This document shows, one piece after another, positions 50,546 to 59,265 of a stretch of 64,000 nt of DNA. Origin of the DNA: Candidatus Ribeiella danica. Lineage in GTDB: Bacteria; Chloroflexota; Chloroflexia; Chloroflexales; Roseiflexaceae. How positions within the stretch are numbered: the first letter of the stretch is position 1; the number at the start of each line of letters is the position of its first letter. Location: assembly GCA_016717335.1 (NCBI GenBank), contig JADKFS010000003.1:558001-622000 (forward strand), in the 5' to 3' direction. Below the pieces are notes generated by a model. It saw nothing but the letters and a program-made list of their open reading frames with translations, did no database searches and was not told the origin of the DNA. Position numbers and translations under genes: made by a program.

Positions 50546-53524
50546 TCATTCGACCAGCGCGACGGCCACGCGCCGCCCGTTGCTCGTCGCGCCACCGCGC
50601 CACAGCACCAGCTTGGCGATCTCCACCACGATCAGCACGCTCGATGCCACCGCTAGGGCCACCAGCCAGTCCAGCAGACTCAGCGCTGTGGTCTGGAAGG
50701 CCCGCTGCAGCGGCGGCACATACACCACCGCGACCTGCAGCAGCACCGATAGGATGACCGCCGCCCACAGCAGCGGGTTGAAGTACGCGCGCGTGAACGC
50801 CGTCCGCGTCGGGCTGCGGTTGTTGAAGACATTGAACATCTGGAACAGCACCAGCGTCGTGAACGCGGCCGTGCGCGCGTGCCGCTCGGCCAGCTCCAGG
50901 TCGTTCGGGTAGCGCACGAATATGTCGAACAGCCCGCCGGGGTAGTAGGCGTCCAGCACGAACAGCGTGCCCAGCATCAGGATCACCCCAACGCCGACGA
51001 TCATCAGCCAGCCGCCGGCGGTGATGATCCCGCCCCCCTGCCGGCGCGGCGGCCGCTCCATAATGTCGGGGTCCTTGGGGTCGAGCCCGAGCGCCAGCGC
51101 CGGCGGCCCGTCGGTGATCAGGTTGATCCAGAGCAGCTGCGAGGCCAGCAGCGGCAGCAGAAACTCGGCGTCTTTCACGCCGACGATGCCGAGCGCGCCG
51201 GCCAGCATCACGCCGACGAACATCGTCAGCAGCTCGCCGGCGTTGCACGAGAGCAGGTAGTACAGGTACTTGCGGATATTGTCGAAGATGCCGCGCCCCT
51301 CCTCGACCGCCCGAACGATGCTGGCAAAGTTGTCGTCGGTCAGCACCATGTCGGCGGCCTCTTTCGAGACGTCGGTGCCGGTGATGCCCATGGCGATGCC
51401 GATGTTGGCGGTCCTGAGCGCCGGCGCGTCGTTGATCCCGTCGCCGGTCATGGCCACGACGTGCCCGCGGCGCTGCCAGCTCTCGACGATCCGCAGCTTG
51501 TGCTCCGGGTCGACCCGCGCGTAGACCTCGACCTGCTCGACGATCCGATCGAGCTCGGCGTCGCTCATCGCCGCAAGGTCGGCGCCGCGCAGCGTGCGGC
51601 CGCCCTCGCTCAGGATTCCCAGCTCGCGCGCGATCGCCGCTGCCGTGCCGGGGTGGTCGCCGGTGATCATCACGGTGCGAATGCCGGCCTGCCGCGCGGT
51701 CGCCACCGCGGCCTGCGCCTCGGGTCGCGGCGGGTCGATCATGCCCGCGATCCCGAGGAACACCAGGTCGCGCTCGACCTCCGCCTCATTGAAATTGGGG
51801 CTTGCAGGCCGATCGCTTTCTATCCCAAGTCCCAAGTCCCTAGCCCCTAGAATTCGCTCGGCCATCGCCAGCGTCCGAAGCTCCTTGATCGCCAGCTCCT
51901 CGTTGCGGCGCAGGATCTCGGCCCGCCGCTCGTCGGTCAGCGCGACAATCCGATCGCCAGAGCGGATCGAGGCGCACAGCTTCAGGATGACATCCGGCGC
52001 GCCTTTGACGAACACCCGCAGCTGGTCGGGGTGCTGCTGGTCGGCGTGTACGGTCGTGTGCCGCTTGCGCTCCGAGGTGAACGGTATCTCGCCGACGCGC
52101 GGGAAGCGCTCCCGCATCGGATTGTAGAGCGTCGATGGTCGATGGTCGATTGAGCCTGTGTCGGGCTCAACCTGCAAACTGGAATCCGCAATCTGCCATT
52201 TCGCGGCGGCGACGATCAGCGCGCCCTCGGTCGGGTCGCCCTGGATCGCCCAGCGGCCGTCCTTCTGCACCAGGTCGGCGTCGTTGGCCAGCGCCGCCGC
52301 CCGCAGCGTCCGCTCGACGTCGCCGCGCACCTCGGGCGGGAGCTGCCCGAGCGGCTGGCCCGCGGCGCTGAGGCGGCCGACCGGCTCGTAGCCGCTGCCC
52401 TCGACGTCGACCATCAGGTCGGCGGTGAAGATCTTGCGCACGGTCATCTCGTTGCGCGTGAGCGTGCCGGTCTTGTCGGTGCAGATCACCGTGGCCGCGC
52501 CGAGCGTCTCGACCGCCGGCAGCTTGCGGATGATCGCGTGCGCCGCCGCCATCCGACGCACGCCCATAGCCAGCCCGGCCGTCACGATCGCCGGCAGCGC
52601 CTCGGGGATGGCCGCGACCGCCAGGGCCACCGCGAACAGGAACAGGCGCAAGATCCCGCCCAGCTCGGTCACACCGTTGACGAAGATGCCGGTCAGGAAC
52701 ACGATCGCGCAGATCGCCAGCATGATCACGCTGAGCCGCTTGCCGGTGCGGTCCAGCTCCTGCTGGAGCGGCGTCTGCTCCTTCACGGCCGTCTCGAGCA
52801 GGCCGGCGATCCGGCCGACCTCGCTGCTCATGCCGGTGCCCACCACCAGCGCCCGCCCGCGCCCGAAGGTGACGGTCGTCGCGGCGAACAGCATGTTGAT
52901 GCGGTCGCCCAGACCGGCCTCGCCCTCGATCCGCGCGGCGCGCTTGCTCACCGGCAGGCTCTCGCCGGTCAGCGCGGCCTCGTCGACCTTGAGGTTGGCC
53001 GCCTCGATCAGCCGCGCGTCGGCCGGCACGCGGTCGCCGCTCTCGATCAGGATCAGATCGCCCGGCACCAGCTCGCGCGCCGGCACGCGCTGGCGCAGCC
53101 CGTCGCGCAGCACGGTCGACTCGGGCGCGGCCAGGCTCTTGAGCGCCTGGACGGCCTCCTCGGCGCGCGACTCCTGGAAGAAGCCGAGCAGCGCGTTCAG
53201 GATGACGATCGCCAGGATGACGATGCCCTCGTAGGGCAGCGGCGTCTCGCGCGGGCTCTGCAGCCACCACTCGACGAACGAGATCAGCGTGGCGATCAGC
53301 AGGATGATCACCAGCGTGTCTTCGAACTGCTCGATCAGCCGGCGCCACCACGGCTCGGCCGCGGCCGCCTGAAGCTCGTTCGGCCCGTAGCGCGCCAGGC
53401 GCTCGCGCGCCGCGTCGCCGCTCAGGCCACGCGCCGCGTCGCTGCCGAGCGCCTCGACCAGCGCCAGCGCCTCTTGCTGGTAAGGAAGTTCGATGCCTTT
53501 GTGTGCTGATGTGTTGATAGTCAT
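50546..53524 (-). CDS. Cation-transporting P-type ATPase (P2A/SERCA-like)
   Basis: A 992-aa ATPase with the N-terminal cation-ATPase domain, ALTGESLPVSK actuator motif, PEALPAIVTAGLA in M4, phosphorylation site CTDKTGTLTRNEMT, nucleotide-domain KGAPDVIL, TGDHPGTAAAIA and TGDGINDAPALRTA hinge, and ten predicted membrane segments. The overall pattern fits Ca2+-type bacterial P2 ATPases; PEALP instead of PEGLP leaves ion specificity open. Two repeat insertions (51823-51855 and 52130-52198) are translated in frame within the N/P domains. The start touches the stop of the small gene at 53525 (TAAATG). Confidence 0.92.
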   Translation of the reverse strand: MTINTSAHKGIELPYQQEALALVEALGSDAARGLSGDAARERLARYGPNELQAAAAEPWWRRLIEQFEDTLVIILLIATLISFVEWWLQSPRETPLPYEGIVILAIVILNALLGFFQESRAEEAVQALKSLAAPESTVLRDGLRQRVPARELVPGDLILIESGDRVPADARLIEAANLKVDEAALTGESLPVSKRAARIEGEAGLGDRINMLFAATTVTFGRGRALVVGTGMSSEVGRIAGLLETAVKEQTPLQQELDRTGKRLSVIMLAICAIVFLTGIFVNGVTELGGILRLFLFAVALAVAAIPEALPAIVTAGLAMGVRRMAAAHAIIRKLPAVETLGAATVICTDKTGTLTRNEMTVRKIFTADLMVDVEGSGYEPVGRLSAAGQPLGQLPPEVRGDVERTLRAAALANDADLVQKDGRWAIQGDPTEGALIVAAAKWQIADSSLQVEPDTGSIDHRPSTLYNPMRERFPRVGEIPFTSERKRHTTVHADQQHPDQLRVFVKGAPDVILKLCASIRSGDRIVALTDERRAEILRRNEELAIKELRTLAMAERILGARDLGLGIESDRPASPNFNEAEVERDLVFLGIAGMIDPPRPEAQAAVATARQAGIRTVMITGDHPGTAAAIARELGILSEGGRTLRGADLAAMSDAELDRIVEQVEVYARVDPEHKLRIVESWQRRGHVVAMTGDGINDAPALRTANIGIAMGITGTDVSKEAADMVLTDDNFASIVRAVEEGRGIFDNIRKYLYYLLSCNAGELLTMFVGVMLAGALGIVGVKDAEFLLPLLASQLLWINLITDGPPALALGLDPKDPDIMERPPRRQGGGIITAGGWLMIVGVGVILMLGTLFVLDAYYPGGLFDIFVRYPNDLELAERHARTAAFTTLVLFQMFNVFNNRSPTRTAFTRAYFNPLLWAAVILSVLLQVAVVYVPPLQRAFQTTALSLLDWLVALAVASSVLIVVEIAKLVLWRGGATSNGRRVAVALVE
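51823..51855. repeat. CCCAAGT heptamers inside P-type ATPase
   Basis: CCCAAGTCCCAAGTCCC then TAGCCCCTAGAATTC. They are translated in frame (ILGARDLGLGIES) in a loop of the P/N domain where relatives have no insertion. Confidence 0.65.
52130..52198. repeat. GATGGTC heptamers and hairpin inside P-type ATPase
   Basis: CGATGGTCGATGGTCGAT, then a TGAGCC...GGCTCA stem and CCGCAATCTGCC-type copies. They are translated in frame as WQIADSSLQVEPDTGSIDHR between nucleotide-domain strands. Confidence 0.65.
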
Positions 53525-53947
53525 TTACTGCTCGTCGGCGCGATCGGGCGGCGTGCGCGGCCCCTCGATCCGCCGGACCTCGGCCTGGCGGTCGCGCCGC
53601 TCGCCGATGCGACGCAGCAGGTCGCCGCCGTAGCGCTCGCGGCGCGGCGGCAGCAGGCTGCGCGTGGGCGCCCGCCCGGGCGTCCGGCCGCGCTCTCGCG
53701 CGCTCTGCCCGCGGCGCACCATGATATTCCAGGCGTCGTCGTCGCTCATCGGCCTGGTCAGCTGCTCGTCGCTCAGCCGGTTGGCCTGCCGCTCGTTCAG
53801 CGCGGCCACGCGCTCGTCGAACTCTTCCTCCTCCGGCGTCACGCGCGCGAGCGTGCCCCAGTAGCGCCAGACCGCGTACAGCGCGACGGCGATCAGCGCC
53901 AGGAAGATCAGAAACAGCAGGGTTGGCGACACGGCGGCTTGCCTCAC
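53525..53947 (-). CDS. Small single-pass membrane protein upstream of P-type ATPase
   Basis: A 140-aa protein. One N-terminal membrane segment (TLLFLIFLALIAVALYAVW), then a charged cytoplasmic tail rich in Arg/Glu (EEEEFDERVAALNERQANRL; ARERGRTPGR). No family recognised. Its stop abuts the ATPase start, so the two are one operon and it may help assemble or regulate the pump (inference). Confidence 0.75.
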   Translation of the reverse strand: MRQAAVSPTLLFLIFLALIAVALYAVWRYWGTLARVTPEEEEFDERVAALNERQANRLSDEQLTRPMSDDDAWNIMVRRGQSARERGRTPGRAPTRSLLPPRRERYGGDLLRRIGERRDRQAEVRRIEGPRTPPDRADEQ

Positions 53948-54013
53948 ACTACCACGGCTTCCGGTGCATTATAGCACGCGGCTGGGGCGCGGCGTTGCGA
54001 CGCCGCGCCCCAG

Positions 54014-54150
<137 letters not shown>

Positions 54151-54228
54151 GTCGTTTCTTCCGGGGCGCGGCGCCCCCGGCCCCCCGCCCGGGGGAACCC
54201 GCGTCGGTTCCCCCGGCCCCCCTCCGGC

Positions 54229-54405
54229 AATTGAGTCCTTCTCAGTTTCATACATCGTGGCGCCTCGCATCATTTCGATCCGGATGTGTTGTTTTCCATC
54301 GCGTCCTGGATTCAGCCAGGCATGCGCGCCAGAGGCTGAACGTGAGACGGGATGCTTTTGGGGTCCAGGGGCGCAAGCCCCCTGGCCGGGGGCGGCGGGG
54401 TGGCG
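54229..54405 (+). repeat. Dispersed repeat, copy 1
   Basis: About 175 bp, from CAATTGAGTCCTTCTCAG to GGGGTCCAGGGGCGCAAG. It recurs in reverse orientation at 63256-63421 with few differences. It contains a GGGGTCCAGGGGC...GCCCCCTGG inverted end. No ORF of its own. MITE- or REP-like. Confidence 0.85.
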
Positions 54406-54593
54406 GCCGCCCCCGGGGGGGGGGGGGGGGGGGGGGGGGCCGGGGGGCGGGGGGGCGCAGCCCCGTGCACCCACCCGGGGGGCACGGGGGGCGCGCAGCC
54501 CCCCGAGAGCGGTGTGCGCCCCTGGCGCGCTGGTATGGTATCATGCGGCGCGTGGGCGAGCGACGGCTGCCGCCCCGATCGAAAGCAACGCAC

Positions 54594-55643
54594 ATGCACA
54601 CGCGCGAAGACATCACCCGGCTGACCGAGCTGGCCTCCTGCGCCGGCTGAGCCGCCAAGATGGGCCCCGCGGCCCTGGCGCAGGTTCTGCGCTCGCTCAC
54701 ACTGCCACAGCGGCCGGAGCTGCTGATCGGCCTCGACGTCAAGGACGACGCGGCGGTCTACCGGCTGTCCGACGACCTGGCGCTGGTCCAGACGGTCGAC
54801 TTCTTCCCGCCGATCGTGGACGACCCGTACACCTTCGGGGCGATCGCTGCTGCCAACGCGCTCAGCGACGTGTACGCGATGGGCGGGCGGCCGATCCTCG
54901 CGCTGGCGATCGCCGGCTTCCCCGAGGACCTCGCGCCGGCCGTGATCGCCGCGATCCTGCAGGGCGGCGCCGATAAGGTCGCCGAGGCCGGCGCGGTGGT
55001 GGCCGGCGGCCATACCGTGCTGGACAAGGAGCCGAAGTACGGCCTGTGCGTGACCGGGCTGGTCCACCCCGACCGCGTGACCGCCAAGGCGCACGCGCGG
55101 CCGGGCGACGCGCTGCTGCTGACGAAGCCGATCGGCACCGGCGTGGTGACGACGGCGCACAAGCGCGGCGTGGTGGACGAGGGGCACCTGCGCGCGGCGA
55201 TCGAGAGCATGACCCGGCTCAACCGCCGCGCGGCCGAGCTGGCGGCCACGGCCGGGCTGCACAGCGCCACCGATATCACCGGCTACGGGCTGCTCGGCCA
55301 CGCCGAGGAGCTGGCGCGCAACAGCGGCGTCGGGCTGCGGATCGGCCTGGGCGGCGTGCCGCTGCTGCCCGGCGCGCTCGACTACGCCCGGCGGGGGATC
55401 GTGCCGGGCGGGCTGGGGCGCAACCGCGACTATCTGGTTGGCGAGGGGCGCGTGCGGCTGGCGGCGGGGCTGGACGAGGCGCGCGCCCAGCTGCTGTTCG
55501 ACCCGCAGACATCGGGCGGGCTGCTGTTCGCGCTGCCGGAGGACGCGGCCGGCGAGCTGATCGGGCGGTTCGCGGCCGCAGGTGAGCCGGTGTGGCGGGT
55601 TGGGGGCGTGGTCGCGGGCGAGGGGATCGACGTGACCGCGTGA
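54594..55643 (+). CDS. selD: Selenide, water dikinase with in-frame UGA (selenocysteine)
   Basis: SelD makes selenophosphate from selenide and ATP for Sec and selenouridine synthesis. Reading from ATG 54594 gives MHTREDITRLTELASCAG, then TGA at 54648-54650, then AAKMGPAALAQVLRSL, continuing as a full SelD (DDAAVYRL ATP-binding Asp, TVDFFPPIVDDPYTFG, GGHTVLDKEPKYGL, and TSGGLLFALPED). The family has Cys or Sec exactly at the TGA position (C-A-G-[C/U]-A-A-K), so the UGA is read as selenocysteine, not a stop. Total 349 codons, normal for SelD. A start at the downstream ATG 54660 would delete the catalytic residue. Confidence 0.93.
54648..54680 (+). promoter_or_regulatory. UGA Sec codon and candidate bacterial SECIS hairpin in selD
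   Basis: Starting 3 nt after the UGA, CGCCA (54653-54657) pairs with TGGCG (54676-54680), an AGAT bulge follows on the left, and GGGCC pairs with GGCCC around a CCGC loop (54667-54670), 17-20 nt after the UGA. The distance fits bacterial SECIS; the loop lacks a G in its first two positions, so it may be a variant. Confidence 0.6.
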
Positions 55644-55716
55644 GGGGGTGACAAGGTGAAGGGGTGACAGGGGCGAGACATCACCTTGTCACCCGGTCAT
55701 CTTGTCATCTTGTCAG
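55642..55716. terminator. Inverted GTGACAAG octamer element between convergent genes
   Basis: GGTGACAAGGTGAAGGGGTG pairs with a CACCTTGTCACCC / TCATCTTGTC series. It fills the gap between the selD stop and the STAS gene stop, overlapping both, consistent with a shared terminator. Confidence 0.7.
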
Positions 55717-56075
55717 GTCGTGGCGGCGGCGAAGCCCCTGATCGCCTCTTCCTCGTCCTGGTAGATATCGGCGTACTGTGCGAGCCCGACCATGCGGAAG
55801 ATCTTCTGGAAGTGCTGAGAGAGACCGCTAACCGCCAGCTTCTGGCTGTTGCGATTGACCTCGGTGACGATGCCGATCAGGATCGCGATCCCGGCGCTGT
55901 TGATGTAGTCGTTCTGGCGAAAGTTCAGCAGCACATTCTTCGCGCCCTGGCCGGTGACCTGCGAGTAGGCGCTATTGATCTTCTCTTCGGCAAAGGTCGT
56001 CACATCACCCACAAGATCAATAATCGCGACGCCATCACGCTCGCGCGTACTGACGCTCAACTCATCTTCCAACAT
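55713..56075 (-). CDS. STAS-domain anti-sigma factor antagonist (RsbV/SpoIIAA-like)
   Basis: A 120-aa STAS protein. VAIIDLVGDVTTFAEEKI and VLLNFRQNDYINSAGIAILIG show the canonical phospho-Ser motif (D-x-x-N-S-A-G). It would bind an unphosphorylated partner kinase. Third of three same-strand genes after two RsbW-like kinases, 35 bp after the nearer one. No sigma factor or PP2C phosphatase gene is adjacent, so the partner output is elsewhere. Confidence 0.88.
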   Translation of the reverse strand: MLEDELSVSTRERDGVAIIDLVGDVTTFAEEKINSAYSQVTGQGAKNVLLNFRQNDYINSAGIAILIGIVTEVNRNSQKLAVSGLSQHFQKIFRMVGLAQYADIYQDEEEAIRGFAAATT

Positions 56076-56110
56076 CGTGGCTACTCCTCATTCTATCAAC
56101 GAATGCGGCC

Positions 56111-56566
56111 CTATACTTTGCGATAATAGAGCACCAGCCGGAAGCGATTGCCGCCGTCCTGGCTCTCGTCGAAGCCGGCCTCGTCCACGAGCTGGGCGAT
56201 CATCATCAGCCCCATGCCGCGGCGTGGCGCAAGGCCCTTCAGCTTCAGATCGATGCTGGCGGTCGAGCCACCGCCCTGATAGCGCTTCAGCCCGCGATCG
56301 CAGACCTCGACCGTCAGCCGATCGTCGGTGCTGATGCAGCTGACGTCTACCCGCAAGCCAGGCGCCCGCCCATTCCCATGCTCGATCGCGTTGATGCAGG
56401 CCTCGCCGAGCGCGGTCTTCAGATCCTCTACGCGCTCGCGATCACAGCCAAGCCGCCTGGCGAACGCAGCCACCGCCTCGCGTGCAATCTTCTCAAAGCC
56501 TAGCTCGCTGGGAAAGGAAAGCTCCATAGAAGGGTGGAACGTAGTCGGCTGCATTGATGTGTTCAT
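56111..56566 (-). CDS. RsbW-like serine kinase / anti-sigma factor (HATPase_c)
   Basis: A 151-aa GHKL protein. N box is ALGEACINAIEHGNG, G1 box LTVEVCDRGL, G2 box RRGMGLMMIAQLVDE. The size equals a stand-alone RsbW/SpoIIAB. Lies 12 bp downstream of the second kinase gene and 35 bp upstream of the STAS gene. Would phosphorylate the STAS Ser and/or sequester a sigma factor (family knowledge). Confidence 0.86.
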   Translation of the reverse strand: MNTSMQPTTFHPSMELSFPSELGFEKIAREAVAAFARRLGCDRERVEDLKTALGEACINAIEHGNGRAPGLRVDVSCISTDDRLTVEVCDRGLKRYQGGGSTASIDLKLKGLAPRRGMGLMMIAQLVDEAGFDESQDGGNRFRLVLYYRKV

Positions 56567-56578
56567 CAGACCTAAACT

Positions 56579-57037
56579 CTATCTTTCGAGATGGATCACC
56601 ATGCGCACCTGGTTGCCCCCGCTCGGCGCAGTGGTGAACTCAACCTCGTCCATCAGCTCACGGATCAGCCAGATGCCCCAGCCGCCCTTATCCTGGCGCT
56701 CAAACGCATCCTCAATGCGCGGGGTCGGCGTCGTCTGGTCCTGGTCGAGCTGCTTGCGGCCCTGGTCGGCCACGCTCACCACCAGCTCGTCCGGCCGCGC
56801 GGTCAGCATCACCAGCACGCGCATGCCCGAGTCCTGGGCGTTGCCGTGCTCGATCGCATTCGTCACCGCCTCGGCGATCGCCGTCCGCAGCGCCTCGACC
56901 CGCTCGCCGGTAAAGCCCATCCGGCGCGCCAGAGACGAGGCCGTGTCCATCGCGACCTTCTCATAGCCGAGCCGGCTCGGCAGCCGCAGCTCGATCATGC
57001 GCTCGACCGGCTCGTTGTCGCTGTTCGGACTGGTCAT
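56579..57037 (-). CDS. Second RsbW-like serine kinase
   Basis: A 152-aa GHKL protein: AIAEAVTNAIEHGNA (N box), VVSVADQGRKQLD (G1), GGWGIWLIRELMDEVEF (G2). About the same architecture as its neighbour, with which it shares LG[FY]EK-like N-terminal residues, suggesting a tandem duplication followed by divergence. First gene of the operon. The G2 box GGWGIWL differs from the neighbour (RRGMGLMM), so the two may have separate partners. Confidence 0.86.
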   Translation of the reverse strand: MTSPNSDNEPVERMIELRLPSRLGYEKVAMDTASSLARRMGFTGERVEALRTAIAEAVTNAIEHGNAQDSGMRVLVMLTARPDELVVSVADQGRKQLDQDQTTPTPRIEDAFERQDKGGWGIWLIRELMDEVEFTTAPSGGNQVRMVIHLER

Positions 57038-57189
57038 GCTTGTGCCACCACTTATGGGCCCTCGACGCGATCACGGATCGTATGGACACTGCCCGCAGCC
57101 CGCATTTTATCTTAACACAATTCGCGAAGACCGCGCAATAGGTATTGAGATTGAGATTCAGTGACAAAGCCGCCCTGGCGACAAGCTGG

Positions 57190-57266
57190 CCCGGTGACAA
57201 GGTGACAAGGTGACAAGGTGACGTTCGATATGCTAAAGTTCACCCTGTCACCCCTCACCTTGTCAC
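57190..57266. repeat. Inverted GTGACAAG octamer element after the carboxylase gene
   Basis: Four GTGACAAG units, a 20-bp spacer, then CACCCTGTCACCCCTCACC and TTGTCAC. It starts 4 bp beyond the carboxylase stop on the minus strand, a terminator position. Confidence 0.85.
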
Positions 57267-57270
57267 TCGC

Positions 57271-58821
57271 TTAGAGCGGGATATTGCCGTGCTTGCGGGC
57301 CGGCAGGCTCTGGCGCTTGCTGCGCGCCAGCCGGAGCGCCCGGATGAGCGCCGGGCGGGTCTCCTTCGGCTCGATCACGTCGTCGACGTAGCCGCGCTCG
57401 GCCGCGACGTAGGGGTTGGCAAAGCGGCTCTGGTAGTCTTCGACCAGCTCGGCCTGCCGCGCGGCCGAGTTCTTGGCCTCGTTCAGCTCGCGCCGGAAGA
57501 TGATCTTCACGGCCGCGTCGACGCCCATCACGGCGATCTCGGCGGTCGGCCAGGCGAAGTTGAAGTCGGCGCGGATGTGCTTGCTCGACATAACATCATA
57601 GGCGCCGCCGTAGGCCTTGCGGGTGATCACCGTCAGCTTCGGCACGGTCGCCTCGCAGTAGGCGTACAGCAGCTTGGCGCCGTGGCGGATGATCCCGCCG
57701 TACTCCTGCTGGGTGCCGGGCAGGAAGCCGGGCACGTCCACAAACGTGACCAGCGGGATATTGAACGCGTCGCAGAAGCGCACGAAGCGCGCCGCCTTGA
57801 CCGACGAGTCGATGTCGAGCACGCCGGCGAGGTAGGCCGGCTGGTTGGCCACCACGCCGATCGGGTGGCCGTCGAGCCGCGCGAACCCGATCACGATATT
57901 GCGGGCCCAGAACGGCTGCACCTCGAAGAAGAACCCATCGTCGACGACCGCGTCGATCACCTGCTTGATATCGTAGGGCTTGCGCGTGTTGTCGGGGATG
58001 ATCGTCTGCAGCGACTCGTCCATGCGCTCGGGGTCGTCGGTCGGCGCGATGTAGGGCGGGTCCTCCAGGTTGTTCGAGGGCATGAACGAGAGCAGCGTGC
58101 GCAGCTGCTCGAACACCTCCACCTCGCTGTCGGCGGCGAGGTGGGCGACGCCGCTGCGGGTGTTGTGGGTCATCGCGCCGCCCAGCTCCTCGAACCCGAC
58201 ATCCTCGTTGGTCACGGTCTTGATCACGTCCGGCCCGGTGATGAACATCTGCGAGGTGCCCTTGACCATGAGGATGAAGTCGGTCATCGCGGGCGAGTAG
58301 ACCGCGCCGCCGGCGCATGGGCCGGCGATCAGGGAGATCTGCGGGATGACGCCAGATGACATAACGTTGCGGTAGAAGATCTCGGCATAGCCGCCCAGGC
58401 TGACGACGCCCTCCTGGATGCGCGCGCCGCCGGAGTCGTTCAGGCCGATGCAGGGCGCGCCCATGCGCAGCGCCAGGTCCATCACCTTGCAGATCTTTTC
58501 GGCGAACACCTCGCCGAGCGACCCGCCGAACACGGTGAAATCCTGGGCGAACAGGCAGACCGCGCGGCCGTCGATCGTGCCGTGGCCGGTGATCACGCCG
58601 TCGCCGAGCGGCCTGCGCTTGTCCATGCCGAACGCGCTGGTGCGGTGGACCGCGAAGGCGTCGAGCTCGACGAACGAGCCGGGGTCAAGCAGCGCCTCGA
58701 TCCGCTCGCGTGCGGTCAGCTTGCCGCGGGCGTGCTGCTTCTCAGCCGCCTGCGGGTCGGTGGTGCGCGCCAGCTCGCGGCGGCGGCGCAGTTCTTCGAT
58801 ACGCTGTTGAGTGGTTTTCAC
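57271..58821 (-). CDS. pccB: Acyl-CoA carboxylase beta (carboxyltransferase) subunit
   Basis: A 516-aa biotin-dependent carboxyltransferase of the propionyl/acetyl-CoA type: KLTARERIEALLDPGSF N-terminus, GGSLGEVFAEKICKVMD, NDSGGARIQEGVVSLGGYAE, GPCAGGAVYSPAMTDF (oxyanion hole), FVDVPGFLPGTQQE and GGAYDVMSSKHIRADF (second half). It transfers CO2 from carboxybiotin to acyl-CoA. The acyl preference is not decidable by eye. The biotin carboxylase/carrier subunit is not in the window. A TATGAT-type -10 lies about 40 bp upstream. Chloroflexota use such enzymes in the 3-hydroxypropionate route and propionate metabolism. Confidence 0.92.
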   Translation of the reverse strand: MKTTQQRIEELRRRRELARTTDPQAAEKQHARGKLTARERIEALLDPGSFVELDAFAVHRTSAFGMDKRRPLGDGVITGHGTIDGRAVCLFAQDFTVFGGSLGEVFAEKICKVMDLALRMGAPCIGLNDSGGARIQEGVVSLGGYAEIFYRNVMSSGVIPQISLIAGPCAGGAVYSPAMTDFILMVKGTSQMFITGPDVIKTVTNEDVGFEELGGAMTHNTRSGVAHLAADSEVEVFEQLRTLLSFMPSNNLEDPPYIAPTDDPERMDESLQTIIPDNTRKPYDIKQVIDAVVDDGFFFEVQPFWARNIVIGFARLDGHPIGVVANQPAYLAGVLDIDSSVKAARFVRFCDAFNIPLVTFVDVPGFLPGTQQEYGGIIRHGAKLLYAYCEATVPKLTVITRKAYGGAYDVMSSKHIRADFNFAWPTAEIAVMGVDAAVKIIFRRELNEAKNSAARQAELVEDYQSRFANPYVAAERGYVDDVIEPKETRPALIRALRLARSKRQSLPARKHGNIPL

Positions 58822-59046
58822 GTCGTACCTAACATACTTGACGAATACGAATCTCCTGCCGGAGATGGTCGGAGGCTGGGCCTATCATACCATACTGCCG
58901 ATCTAGCACAGTTACACTGCGCTGGTGGCCCTCAGCTCCCTGCCTCTCCCCCGGCCCCCCTTGGTGGGTTTTTCCGCCAGCGCATACTGCTGCGGCCGGC
59001 CCTCACCCCCTGGACCCCGCCCCTGGAAGGGGAGGGGGTGTGTCCT

Positions 59047-59089
59047 GTGGTGCTGCGGTGCGCTGCTCTGCAGCGCACCGCAGCACCAC
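59047..59089. repeat. Near-continuous 43-bp palindrome and REP-like hairpins
   Basis: Arms of 20 bp (GTGGTGCTGCGGTGCGCTGC and its complement) separated by TCT. A CCCTCTCCCGGCGGGAGAGGG hairpin follows at about 59099. No gene in 58822-59265; the rest is C-rich repeat sequence. Confidence 0.85.
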
Positions 59090-59265
59090 CACGAATCCCC
59101 CCTCTCCCGGCGGGAGAGGGGGGTAGGGGGGTGAGGGTAATGGCGCCCAGATGCCATCTGGAGAAAACCTACCCCCAAAAGAGGGGACGGGGGGGTTGAG
59201 GCCCAACCGGCCTGAGGCTATAATGCGCGGGCGCGCGATTGTGATAGAAGAGGGTGATCGCCACT

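Noticed and set aside
54660..55643. Truncated SelD starting at ATG 54660
   Set aside because: It would lack the catalytic Cys/Sec and the conserved N-terminus, both of which are encoded immediately upstream across the UGA.
57289..59199. Plus-strand ORFs opposite the carboxylase gene
   Set aside because: Antisense frames of a strongly conserved gene.
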